A stretch of DNA of 17,409 bases. It comes from JAUWCW01 sp030609125 [NCBI: Candidatus Rokuibacteriota bacterium] (GTDB lineage Bacteria > JAUVQV01). Under the pieces are notes generated by a model. The model was not told the DNA's origin. It saw nothing but the letters and a program-made list of their open reading frames with translations, and made no database searches. Both the position numbers and the translations under genes were made by a program. Positions 1 to 7,248 of this stretch are shown here, piece by piece (the first letter of the stretch is position 1; each line of letters opens with the position of its first letter). The stretch lies in NCBI GenBank assembly GCA_030609125.1, contig JAUWCW010000013.1, forward strand, positions 1 to 17,409. The letters are read 5' to 3'.

Positions 1-436
1 AAGCGGAGCGGGGATAGTCCTTGCGGATGATGACATGGGTCAGTTCGTGGGCGAGGAGGGAATGGTGGTCGGAGGCGGTCTGGCCGGGTTTCATGCGGAC
101 CACTATGGCCTGCCTGTCGGAGAGCGCCACACCTGCCAGCCAGGGATCGAGCGTCTCGGGTGAGATGGGAACAGTCGAGGGCGGGGGCCTCCGGGTGATG
201 ATGTAAAGGGAGACCTCGACTTCGTGCAGGAGTCCCAGCCGGGAGCGGATGTTTCGGTGGATTTCCGCGGAGATATCCGCCACCCGGCAGGCAGTGGCGC
301 GGTCGCGGGGCGCGGAGAAGACCGTCACCGGGCCCCGGCGGCACGAGGCGGTCCGGACCTCTTCCCCGCGTCCCGGGACGGGAGTGCACAGAAAAGCCAG
401 GGCCGCGACGGCAATGAGAATAAGGCGGTCTTTCAT
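1..436 (-). CDS. Secreted peptidase MA-like zinc metallopeptidase, N-terminal part only (runs off the left edge)
   Basis: The minus strand reads open from ATG at 436-434 to the window edge, giving 145 residues and no stop. The N-terminus (MKDRLILIAVAALAFLCTPV) is a typical signal peptide with probable cleavage near residue 24, so the protein is likely periplasmic or outer-membrane associated. Residues 130-134 are HELTH (bases 35-49), the HExxH zinc-binding signature of gluzincins. The spacing of a basic N-terminal domain followed by SLLAHELTHVIIRKDYP resembles the peptidase MA-like families. The third zinc ligand, expected downstream, lies outside the window. Substrate is unknown. It is divergent from the tRNA-Thr/bioY unit, with 129 bases between its start and the tRNA. 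The peptidase call rests on one motif plus the signal peptide; it is firm that this is a real gene, less firm that it is proteolytic. Confidence 0.75.
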   Translation of the reverse strand, partial: MKDRLILIAVAALAFLCTPVPGRGEEVRTASCRRGPVTVFSAPRDRATACRVADISAEIHRNIRSRLGLLHEVEVSLYIITRRPPPSTVPISPETLDPWLAGVALSDRQAIVVRMKPGQTASDHHSLLAHELTHVIIRKDYPRSA

Positions 437-498
437 GCTCCGGTCATACCAGACGGCCGCTTTCCCTGCAACAGGCCGTGGGCCGCATTGGCGGGAGG

Positions 499-527
499 TT
501 GACAGGAGGATGTCCGGGTGCTACAAG
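499..527 (+). promoter_or_regulatory. Sigma-70 type promoter for tRNA-Thr
   Basis: TTGACA (499-504) and TACAAG (522-527) are separated by exactly 17 bases, about 39 bases before the first base of the tRNA. The bases just after the -10 box (TGCCCGG, 531-537) are GC-rich, as in discriminators of stringently controlled stable-RNA promoters. The start point is inferred, not seen. Confidence 0.6.
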
Positions 528-565
528 AAATGCCCGGTGTCCAGCCGGCATCCTGATTGAGAGGT

Positions 566-640
566 GCCGACGTAGCTCAGAGGTAGAGCAGTCGATTCGT
601 AATCGACAGGTCGTCGGTTCAAATCCGACCGTCGGCTCCA
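566..640 (+). tRNA. tRNA-Thr (anticodon CGT, reads ACG)
   Basis: A complete cloverleaf can be drawn by hand. The acceptor stem is GCCGACG (566-572) with CGTCGGC (630-636), the D stem GCTC/GAGC, the anticodon stem GTCGA (591-595) with TCGAC (603-607), and the T stem GTCGG/CCGAC around the TTCAAAT loop. The seven-base anticodon loop TTCGTAA puts CGT at 598-600. The CCA end is encoded (638-640). The discriminator base is T637. It is followed after only 24 bases by bioY with no visible terminator between, so the two may be cotranscribed. Confidence 0.97.
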
Positions 641-664
641 TGTGATGTCCCGCCGGAGAGAACA

Positions 665-1225
665 ATGCCGCCACTTCGAATCCCCCCGCGCCAGGCCGCG
701 ACGGTTGCCCTCTTTGCGGGCCTGACCGCCGTGGGGGCCTACGTCCGCATTCCGCTGCCCGCCGTGCCGCTGACGCTGCAGACAGCCGCGGTTCTTCTGA
801 GCGGCATTCTCCTCGGTCCACGGATGGGGGCCCTGAGTCAGGCTGTCTACGTCGTCACGGGACTCATCGGCCTGCCTGTTTTCGCGCAGGGGGGAGGGCC
901 GGGCTATGTCCTCAATCCCACGTTTGGATATCTCTGCGGTTTCGCGGGCGGATCCGCCGCCGGCGGACTCGTCGCCGGAAGGTGGCGCCACGCGGGAAGC
1001 CTGCGCCTGCTGACGGCGATGCTCTGCGGCCTGGCTGTGATCTACCTCTTCGGCGGTCTGTACCTCTACTGGAATCTCACCGTCCTGCAGGCGAAGGAGG
1101 TCGGATTCATGCAAGTTGCGAAAATCGGCTGGCTTCTTCCCCTGCCTGCGGATCTGCTGAAAATCTTTCTCCTCCTTCCGCTCATCAGAATACTGAGAGA
1201 GAGGATTCCCGAGCATTACCTATAG
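665..1225 (+). CDS. bioY: BioY, biotin transporter substrate-binding (S) component
   Basis: This 186-residue integral membrane protein captures biotin as the S-component of an ECF transporter; it works with shared EcfA/EcfT partners or alone, and no energising genes are visible nearby. The family signature is clear: AGLTAVGAYVRIPLPAVPLT then LQ near residues 18-39, followed by a glycine-rich LLGPRMGALSQAVYVVTGLI and a GGPGYVLNPTFGYL segment (77-90). The C-terminus PADLLKIFLLLPLI matches the conserved last helix. Length is typical. The ATG at 665 is preceded by GGAGAG as a ribosome binding site. The gene follows tRNA-Thr by 24 bases and ends exactly where a terminal inverted repeat of a MITE-like element begins: the last base of the TAG stop is also the first base of that repeat. 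No BirA-type operator was recognised. Confidence 0.93.
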   Translation: MPPLRIPPRQAATVALFAGLTAVGAYVRIPLPAVPLTLQTAAVLLSGILLGPRMGALSQAVYVVTGLIGLPVFAQGGGPGYVLNPTFGYLCGFAGGSAAGGLVAGRWRHAGSLRLLTAMLCGLAVIYLFGGLYLYWNLTVLQAKEVGFMQVAKIGWLLPLPADLLKIFLLLPLIRILRERIPEHYL

Positions 1226-1246
1226 GGTTCACGCAAGAATAAGTTC
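1225..1246 (+). repeat. Left terminal inverted repeat of the MITE-like element
   Basis: The repeat begins GGGTTCACGCAAGAATAAG at 1225 and pairs with 1382-1403 in inverted orientation (20 of 22). Confidence 0.7.
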
Positions 1247-1381
1247 ACGGAATTTGCGCTCAGATTCGGGTCGTATTTGGTTGATCTGAATGAGCGAAAC
1301 CGCAGGAATAGCAGGGCTCTTTCGAGGATTTTGTGATTGAGGATCGGCCGAAGACGGCCTGGAGATGAGATGCAAAAATGG

Positions 1382-1403
1382 GAAGTTATTCTTGCGTGAG
1401 CCC
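1382..1403 (-). repeat. Right terminal inverted repeat of the MITE-like element
   Basis: Read on the minus strand it starts GGGCTCACGCAAGAATAAC, matching the left repeat except at two positions. Its outer end also forms GAGCCC-CTA-GGGCTC (1398-1412) with flanking sequence. It lies only 17 bases before the start codon of the RseC-family gene. Confidence 0.7.
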
Positions 1404-1420
1404 CTAGGGCTCAAGGGCTG

Positions 1421-1855
1421 ATGAACATCGAAGAACGGGGAGTTGTTGTAGAGGAGAGGGGCGGTACTGCGCTCGTGCGGGCTTCCGAGAGTTCCCACTG
1501 CTCGGGCTGCGCCGCCGCGGGTTCCTGCCGGGGCGGGGCGGGGAAGGAGCGCGTCGTGGAAGCGCTGAACGGGATCGGGGCCAGGGAGGGGGACGAGGTG
1601 CTGATGGCCGTCCCTTCCGGCGCCCTGTTGAAGGCCTCCTTCCAGGTGTACATGGTGCCCGTCCTGGGTATCCTGGCGGGGGCGGGCGCCGCCCAGGCGG
1701 TGGCAGGTGCGCTGGCGGGGCCTGAGGCGGCCGCAATGGCCGCGGGCGCGGGAGGCCTGACCGGGGCTGTCCTTGCCGTGGCCGGGACGAGGCTCTTCCG
1801 GCGCCGCCATCCCGAAAGCGCCGGCCTTCGGCCTCGCATTACAAGAATTGTCTGA
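1421..1855 (+). CDS. RseC/SoxR-reducing-system family membrane protein
   Basis: This 144-residue protein has the RseC family layout: a short N-terminal beta-rich domain with a cysteine cluster HCSGCAAAGSC (C27, C30, C36; the family often has four cysteines), then two transmembrane segments at roughly 73-95 and 98-125, and a short basic tail. Family members act with Rnf-type electron transport in reducing SoxR, or in envelope-stress signalling through sigma-E. Neither rnf nor rpoE is visible here, so the role in this organism is open. The start ATG has only a weak ribosome binding site (AAGGGC). The upstream region is occupied by the MITE-like element, so its expression may depend on that element or on readthrough from bioY. 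Confidence 0.8.
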   Translation: MNIEERGVVVEERGGTALVRASESSHCSGCAAAGSCRGGAGKERVVEALNGIGAREGDEVLMAVPSGALLKASFQVYMVPVLGILAGAGAAQAVAGALAGPEAAAMAAGAGGLTGAVLAVAGTRLFRRRHPESAGLRPRITRIV

Positions 1856-1878
1856 GAGTAAATAAGCCTTTCCGCGTC

Positions 1879-1907
1879 TTGACTTGATAGTTTGGGCGGG
1901 ATACCAT
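1879..1907 (+). promoter_or_regulatory. Sigma-70 type promoter for the lapA operon
   Basis: TTGACT (1879-1884) and TACCAT (1902-1907) are 17 bases apart. The inferred start near 1914 places the hairpin leader at about +26 and lapA at about +80. Confidence 0.5.
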
Positions 1908-1938
1908 GACGTGTCTGCAGAGGACGTGAGAAAGCCTT

Positions 1939-1976
1939 AGGGTTTGAGAGGAAACAGGTTTTTTCTCACAGACCCT
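1939..1976 (+). promoter_or_regulatory. Hairpin leader element, copy A (upstream of lapA)
   Basis: GGGTTTGAGAG (1940-1950) pairs with CTCACAGACCC (1965-1975) with one G-U pair and one A-A mismatch. The stem extends inward through GAAA with TTTT (1951-1954 with 1961-1964), leaving loop CAGGTT. The 3' arm TTTCTCACAGACCC (1962-1975) is identical to 8279-8292 before the response regulator, where the 5' arm is also nearly the same. It ends 18 bases before the lapA start and lacks a U tract after it, so it is not an intrinsic terminator. Its role is unknown. Confidence 0.55.
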
Positions 1977-1993
1977 TTGACAAGGAGGAAGCG

Positions 1994-2317
1994 ATGGGTG
2001 TTATTCGGTGGCTGTTGATCCTCGCGGTACTTTTTGTTCTCATCATTTTCGGGGTTGAAAACATGGAGGTGGTGAAGCTTCGGTTCTCCATGACGAGTCT
2101 TTTCTCGTACGAAGCGCAGATGCCGCTGTTCTTTGTGGTCGTGATTTCCGTCTTCGGAGGCGCCGCGATGGCGGGGTTCATCGGCCTGGCCGACCACCTG
2201 AGGCTGCACTCCAGGTTGCGCAAGCAGAAGAAGAGCGTCGAGAAGTTGGAAAACGAAGTGAAGAGTCTTAGGAATCTCCCCCTGGAGGAAGAGGAAGAAG
2301 AAGCCCACCGGTTGTGA
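1994..2317 (+). CDS. lapA: LapA-domain protein (lipopolysaccharide assembly protein A, DUF1049)
   Basis: The 107-residue protein has two transmembrane helices, about residues 3-20 and 42-66, separated by a short loop with the family motif GVENMEVVKLRFSM near 16-30. A cytoplasmic coiled coil follows (RLRKQKKSVEKLENEVKSL, about 74-92), then an acidic tail of consecutive glutamates. LapA partners LapB in the inner membrane to control LPS synthesis through FtsH-dependent turnover of LpxC in Enterobacteria; that role is transferred by homology. The ATG has a strong AAGGAGG site at 1982-1988. lapB starts 27 bases downstream, so they form an operon in the usual order. Confidence 0.88.
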   Translation: MGVIRWLLILAVLFVLIIFGVENMEVVKLRFSMTSLFSYEAQMPLFFVVVISVFGGAAMAGFIGLADHLRLHSRLRKQKKSVEKLENEVKSLRNLPLEEEEEEAHRL

Positions 2318-2344
2318 TGTGGGCCGCTCTCTGCGGATTCCGGC

Positions 2345-3517
2345 ATGAATACTGACTTGTTCACCAACCGCTACTCCGTCACAGCGGTGATAGCTCTGCT
2401 CAGTTTCATCCTCGGGTACCTCACGTCCCGCATGGGCAAGGCCCGGGGGGCGCAGACCCCCGAACGGGGAGAGCAGTACTACATCAAGGGTCTGAACTAC
2501 CTCCTCTCCAACGAGACCGACAAGGCCATTGAGGAGTTCATCAGGGTCACCCATCTGGACCCGGATACGATAGAGGCCTACCTGGGGCTGGGTCACCTCT
2601 ACCGTACCAAAGGGGATTTCGACAGGGCAATCAGGCTTCACCGGAGCATCCTGGCCCGTCCCGACCTGAACGACAAGGAGAGGCAGCGCATTCTTCTCGC
2701 CCTCGGCGCCGACTACAAGAGCGCCGGACTGTGGGAGAGAGCGGTCAGTGTTTTCAAGCAGGTGCTGGGGATCAATCCCAACAAGATCGAGGTCTATCAG
2801 GAACTGGCTGCAATATACGAGGAAGAAAGGAACTGGCAGGAGGCCTTCAAGGCGCAGCAGCAGTACGACAAGAGGACCGGATCGAAACAGAAGAACATTC
2901 TCGCTCACCTGCAGACGGAAACGGGCAAGGAGGCGATCGCCCGGGGAGAGCGGGACAAGGCGCACAAGGCCTTCAAGAGCGCCCTTTCTATCGACCCCTC
3001 CTGTCTCGACGCCGCTCTGCACCTGGGGGATTTCTACCTCGAAGAGGGGAAGGCCGGCAAGGCCGTCGAGATATGGGAAGGAATCGTGACACAGGACGCG
3101 CCGTTTGCGTACCTCGCCTACCGGAGACTGGAAAAGGCATACTTCGAACAGAACCGCTACGACGACATCGCCAAGATGCTGGAGAATGTCGTGGCGAAGA
3201 ATCCCGGGAACGTTATGGCCAGGGTGACGCTGGGGGAGTATTACGCCAAACGAGATATGGTGCCCGAGGCCCTGAGGCATCTGCGAGAGGCGCTCAGCAC
3301 CCAGCCGCGCTCGCTCGAAGCGAGGCGGCAGATCAGCCAGATCCTCGTCAGAAATCACATGCAGGAGGAGATGGAGAAAGAGTACTCCGAGGCCGTTGAG
3401 GTTCTGTACGCTCCCTCCGAACCGTATACCTGCACCCGCTGCGGGCTGAAGGCGAAGGACCTCTCCTGGCGATGTCCGCAGTGCAGAGGCTGGGATACAT
3501 TCACGGCGCAGGACTGA
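2345..3517 (+). CDS. lapB: LapB, TPR and rubredoxin-fold lipopolysaccharide assembly protein
   Basis: This protein of 390 residues matches the size of E. coli LapB (389). An N-terminal membrane anchor (about 9-28) is followed by TPR repeats from residue ~40 (for example AIEEFIRVTHLDPDTIEAYL) to ~345. The C-terminus has a rubredoxin-like zinc/iron knuckle with cysteines C363, C366, C377 and C380 (YTCTRCG ... WRCPQC). In E. coli LapB docks the FtsH protease onto LpxC and coordinates LPS assembly at the cytoplasmic face of the inner membrane. Every key element is present. The start ATG has a poor ribosome binding site, so translation may be coupled to lapA. The stop is four bases before the next gene. 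Confidence 0.93.
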   Translation: MNTDLFTNRYSVTAVIALLSFILGYLTSRMGKARGAQTPERGEQYYIKGLNYLLSNETDKAIEEFIRVTHLDPDTIEAYLGLGHLYRTKGDFDRAIRLHRSILARPDLNDKERQRILLALGADYKSAGLWERAVSVFKQVLGINPNKIEVYQELAAIYEEERNWQEAFKAQQQYDKRTGSKQKNILAHLQTETGKEAIARGERDKAHKAFKSALSIDPSCLDAALHLGDFYLEEGKAGKAVEIWEGIVTQDAPFAYLAYRRLEKAYFEQNRYDDIAKMLENVVAKNPGNVMARVTLGEYYAKRDMVPEALRHLREALSTQPRSLEARRQISQILVRNHMQEEMEKEYSEAVEVLYAPSEPYTCTRCGLKAKDLSWRCPQCRGWDTFTAQD

Positions 3518-3521
3518 TTTC

Positions 3522-6500
3522 GTGCCGCACCTGTCCGCCGGCAGGCTCCTCGCCCTGGCGGTCGCTCTCCTGATCGCATCGTCCCCGCACCGTATGGTCC
3601 GCGCCGACGATTCGAGTTTCAGTATGCCTCCGCCCCCGTGGGCTGAGGCGGGTATGGAATTGCTCGACGGCGTCGGGCGGAGAGTCGCGCAGGCCCCCGA
3701 CAGCCGCCGGGTCACGCCTGCCTTTCCCCGCCTCGAGTGGGACCAGTGGGAGGGAATAGAGGCCAGGCTCCTGAGGCAGCCCCTCTCGCGGGAGTCCTGG
3801 ATCGGGCACCCCCTCTCCACCACCCGCAGACCACAGCGGGGCGGGGACCGTTTCCAGTACGCACTGGGTCTTTACCGTTACGGGAAGAAGGAGTACCAGC
3901 AGGCGGCGGAGGCTTTCCTTGAGATGCTGACGCGGTTCGGGTCGTCACCTCTCAGGGACAGGGCCCTGTACTGGCTTGCCGAGAGCCATGCGGGGAGCGG
4001 CCAGTGGGACGAGGCGGACAAGACGTACCGCATCCTTCTCCGGGAAGAGCCGGGGGAGAAACTCCGGGCCACTGTCCTGACCTCCCTGGGCGGGATAGCG
4101 AGGAGAAGGGGAAGCCTGGAGGACGCCCTCGGGTACTACAGACAGTTTCTGGACGACCATCCAAACGCCCCCTCCGCCGCGCTGGTGTCCTTCAATATAG
4201 GCGAAGTTTTCGTCCAGCTTGGGAGATTCGATGCGGCGGCGGAGCAGTTCCGGCGTGTGGCAAGAGAATACCGGGGCTTCTCGAATCCCGGCCTCGCCCT
4301 CTTTCAGTGGGGCGAGGCTCTGAGGATGGGAGGTTCCCGGGAAGAAGCGAGAAAACGATACGGTGAGTATCTGAGGAAATTCCCCGGCGGCCCGTATTCG
4401 GTTGCGGCCCTCTATGGCATCGGCTGGTGCCGCCTGGAAGAAGGAGACTACCGCAGGGCGGGGGAGACGTTTGGAGAACTGCCGGGGGAATACCCGGAGA
4501 GCTTTCTTGCCGACGAGTGCCTTCTGCTTGCGGGATGGTCCTACCTGAGAATGGGGGGGCACGAGGAGTCAAGGGAGGCGCTCCTCACCCTTGTCGAGGA
4601 GTACGGTGCAAGTCCATGGCTGGAGAGGGCCCTTTTCCTTCTGGGGCAGAGCTACTACGAAAGTGAAAACTACGATGCCGCCCTTGTCCACTTCGAGCGG
4701 GCCGCAACGGCGGGAGAGGGGGGCCGGCTGAGGCAGCGCTCGGCCCTCATGACAGCCCTTTCGCTCACCATGACGGGTGCCTTCGATGAGGCGCTGGCCG
4801 TCTTCGAGACAGTCCTGGAAGAGGCAGTCCCGGAAGAGGAGAAGCAGATCCTCCCCTGGGCAGGGTGGGCTGCGTTTCGGGCGGAGGACTTTTCACGTGC
4901 CGCTGAGGCGTTCAAATCTTTCTCTGCCATGGCTCCCACGAAGAAGGGCGCAGCAGAGGCGTACTTCTGGCTGGGAGTATCCCGAACCCGGCAGGGGAGG
5001 CATGCCGATGCGTCCCTCGCCTTTGGCAAGGCGCTGGAAACGCTTCCCGGCGGGCCGAGAGAGAAGGGCGCTCTCTTTCACCTTGGTGATAATTACTACC
5101 GGCAGGAGAACTGGAGGGAGGCGGAAAACAAGTTCCGTCAGATTGTGGAGTCCCCGCAGGAGACGGTCTACCAGGAAAACGCACTGATTCGCCTCGCCGA
5201 CTCTCTTGTCCGTCAGGGCAAGGCGAGCGAGGCCACGGAACTCTACCTCCATTTTCTTCAGAAACCCTCGTGGTCTTCCCAAGGGGGCAAGACGCGCTTC
5301 AATCTCGGGATGACCTATCTGCAGATGGGCGATGCTGACAGCGCCGCACGGGAATTCAATACAGTTCTGGCAATAAGGCCCAGGAGCGACTACGCCGACG
5401 ATGCCCGCTTCCAGCTGGCCCGGGGAATGTACCGTTCCGAGAGGTTCGAGGACGCTGCGGGGATGTTTGCGGATGTGATACGAAAGAGTCCAGAGAGCGA
5501 AATTGCGCCTGTCTCTCAGCTGAGGAGAGCCGACTCGCTCTATCGCCTGAGAAAGCTCCCGGAGGCCCTCGATGCCTACCGCGAGGTCCTGCGCCTGTAT
5601 CCCCGGAGCGACTATGTCTTGGATGCGGAGTACGGCATCAGCCTGGTTACCCTGGCACGGGGGGACTTTGCGAGATTCGCGCGGCTTTCCAGGAAGTTTG
5701 CCTCCCGGTATCCGGAGAACACCCTGGCCCCCAGAGTCCTGGCCCAATTAGGCCGGCAGCTGCTGCTGAAAAAGAGGTATGAAGAGGCGGGGGAGATCTT
5801 CGCGTGGCTTCTGAGAGACTACCCCGGGGGAGAATCCACTCCGCAGGTCGTCATCCAGGCGGCCCTCGCTGATCGAAGCAGGGGGGACCGGATGGAGGCG
5901 GCCGCCAGACTGCGGCAGGAGCTGATCCAGGGCGACGGGCTGCTCGAGGCGGAACGGCGATTTGAACTCGCGAACCTGTACCTGGAGGAGGGGAATTGTG
6001 AAGGAGCGCTGCGGGAATACCGGGATATCCTCAGGAACCGTCCGGAACACCCGTTGGCGCCGTATGCCGTCTTCGACTCGGCGGGATGTCACCTCAGGGG
6101 CGAGAACCCGGCGGCAGCCATGGAGGCGTACCGGCTTCTGGCTGAGAGGTTTGGCGAGTCGCCCTTGCTGCCCGGGACCCAGTACCAGCGCGGAGTGCTG
6201 GCCCTGGAGCAGGGTCGCTACAACGAGGCGGAAGAGGCCTTTCGCAGTATTCAGCCGGGAGCAGGAAGGGAGCTGGAGGGGGGGGCGGCTTTCCAGCTGG
6301 GCAAAACACTCCAGAGGACCGACCGCGCCCCCGGGGCTTACGATGAGTACCTGAGGTCCATGACCATTGCTCCCCAGGGGAAGTTCTCGTTGCGCGCAGC
6401 GTTTCGGGCCGCGGGGATAGCCCGCGGGATGGGCCTGAAAGAGGAGGCGGAAAGGCTCTACCGCCTTGTCATGGCCGGCGAAGACGAGGTCATTGCCGAA

Positions 6501-6563
6501 CTCGCCCGAGAGGAACTCGGGGAGGCAAGGCAAGGTGCTGCGCACGGCGGGAAGGGACGGTAA
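3522..6563 (+). CDS. Large exported TPR-repeat protein (1013 aa), partner of the ExbB/ExbD motor
   Basis: Translation starts at GTG 3522, four bases after lapB stops. The first ~28 residues are a signal peptide (LLALAVALLIASS..., predicted cleavage VRA|DD), so it is periplasmic or attached to the outer membrane. From about residue 110 to the end it consists almost entirely of TPR/Sel1-like helical repeats, with many units of the type ALYWLAESHAGSGQWDEADK and ARFQLARGMYRSERFEDAAG. Such arrays resemble BamD/CpoB-like periplasmic scaffolds. No catalytic domain is recognisable. It sits between lapB and exbB/exbD in one apparent operon, and its most likely role is a protein-interaction scaffold tied to a proton-driven envelope machine. 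That role is inference; the exact orthologue is not recognised. Confidence 0.85.
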   Translation: MPHLSAGRLLALAVALLIASSPHRMVRADDSSFSMPPPPWAEAGMELLDGVGRRVAQAPDSRRVTPAFPRLEWDQWEGIEARLLRQPLSRESWIGHPLSTTRRPQRGGDRFQYALGLYRYGKKEYQQAAEAFLEMLTRFGSSPLRDRALYWLAESHAGSGQWDEADKTYRILLREEPGEKLRATVLTSLGGIARRRGSLEDALGYYRQFLDDHPNAPSAALVSFNIGEVFVQLGRFDAAAEQFRRVAREYRGFSNPGLALFQWGEALRMGGSREEARKRYGEYLRKFPGGPYSVAALYGIGWCRLEEGDYRRAGETFGELPGEYPESFLADECLLLAGWSYLRMGGHEESREALLTLVEEYGASPWLERALFLLGQSYYESENYDAALVHFERAATAGEGGRLRQRSALMTALSLTMTGAFDEALAVFETVLEEAVPEEEKQILPWAGWAAFRAEDFSRAAEAFKSFSAMAPTKKGAAEAYFWLGVSRTRQGRHADASLAFGKALETLPGGPREKGALFHLGDNYYRQENWREAENKFRQIVESPQETVYQENALIRLADSLVRQGKASEATELYLHFLQKPSWSSQGGKTRFNLGMTYLQMGDADSAAREFNTVLAIRPRSDYADDARFQLARGMYRSERFEDAAGMFADVIRKSPESEIAPVSQLRRADSLYRLRKLPEALDAYREVLRLYPRSDYVLDAEYGISLVTLARGDFARFARLSRKFASRYPENTLAPRVLAQLGRQLLLKKRYEEAGEIFAWLLRDYPGGESTPQVVIQAALADRSRGDRMEAAARLRQELIQGDGLLEAERRFELANLYLEEGNCEGALREYRDILRNRPEHPLAPYAVFDSAGCHLRGENPAAAMEAYRLLAERFGESPLLPGTQYQRGVLALEQGRYNEAEEAFRSIQPGAGRELEGGAAFQLGKTLQRTDRAPGAYDEYLRSMTIAPQGKFSLRAAFRAAGIARGMGLKEEAERLYRLVMAGEDEVIAELAREELGEARQGAAHGGKGR

Positions 6564-6625
6564 AGGATGAAAAGGTGCTATCATACGCCCGGGAAAGGCC
6601 GCCCGGCAGGGAGAGAGGAGACGCG

Positions 6626-7247
6626 GTGCTCGAGACAATCAGAAGCGGAGGAGTAATCATGCTGCCCCTCGGGGGTGTGCTCCGTTCTTGCCCTTGCGAT
6701 CATTCTCGAGAGGCTGTGGAACATGCGCAGGGTCAAGGTCATCGCCCCGGATGTTATCGTACAGATAAACCACTGGATCGGGCAGGGTGTGGTGGAGGAG
6801 GCGATGACCCTCTGCCGAAGGGTGAACACACCCATGACGAATGTCGTCATGGCCGGTCTGCAGAGCGCCGGCAGCCCTCGCGCAGAAATCCGACTCACTG
6901 TTGAAGACGCCGGGAGACAGGAAGTTCCGGTGCTGGAGAAGAATCTCAGCTGGCTTGGAATCTGCGCCACCATCTCACCCCTCATCGGCCTGCTGGGGAC
7001 CGTCACGGGAATGATCAAGGTTTTTCGCGTGATCGCCCTTGAGGGACCCGGAAATCCGTTTGCCCTCGCTTCGGGCATCTCGGAGGCGCTTATAACCACC
7101 GCGGCCGGCCTTATCGTTGCGATACCGTCGCTCCTCTTCTATTACTACTTCACGAGCAGGGTGGAAACCCTGGTAAGCGAAATGGAGCATCACTCGCTTC
7201 AACTGGTGGAGGTGCTCGTCGGGCGGCATGCTGAGTGGAAGAAGTGA
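6626..7247 (+). CDS. exbB: ExbB/TolQ/MotA-family proton channel subunit, interrupted by an apparent +1 frameshift
   Basis: The best start is GTG 6626 after the ribosome binding site GAGAGGAG (6611-6620 region). It reads VLETIRSGGVIMLPLG and then leaves frame at a run of five G at 6671-6675. Removing one G joins it to the frame from 6675, giving ...LPLGVCSVLALAIILERLW, which is the normal first transmembrane helix of ExbB. The rest is a canonical channel subunit: LSWLGICATISPLIGLLGTV and SEALITTAAGLIVAIPSLLF are helices 2 and 3. With the correction it is ~206 residues, usual for the family. The 3' part alone can start at GTG 6675 but would lack half of helix 1. A sequencing error in the homopolymer, a real mutation or +1 slippage would all fit. 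exbD follows after one base. Confidence 0.75.
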
Positions 7248-7248
7248 G

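Larger units (their letters stand above)
1225..1403. mobile_element. MITE-like element or internally deleted insertion sequence, ~179 bp
   Basis: The 22 bases at 1225-1246 and at 1382-1403 are inverted repeats of each other with 20 of 22 matching (mismatches at 1385 and 1400). The ~135 bases between them have no credible gene. On the minus strand one reading frame ends ...RKFRELILA with its stop inside the left repeat, as happens when a transposase gene ends within its inverted repeat, so this may be the 3' remnant of an insertion sequence. Flanks give only a weak candidate target duplication (CTA at 1220-1222 and 1404-1406). The parent IS family was not identified. Confidence 0.65.

Noticed and set aside
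444-1216. Minus-strand ORFs at 444-821 and 521-1216 containing GFEPTTCRLR- and SDLNRRPVDYE-like stretches
   Set aside because: These stretches are translations antisense to tRNA-Thr, a well-known source of spurious proteins, and the rest lies antisense to bioY.
1229-1810. Minus-strand ORF ending in the left inverted repeat
   Set aside because: Most of it is antisense to the RseC-family gene; only the ~55 codons within the element may be a transposase remnant, and no transposase motif is visible.
1937-3823. Long minus-strand ORF of 628 codons
   Set aside because: It is antisense to lapA, lapB and the start of the TPR gene, which carry clear family motifs; no recognisable domain on the minus strand.
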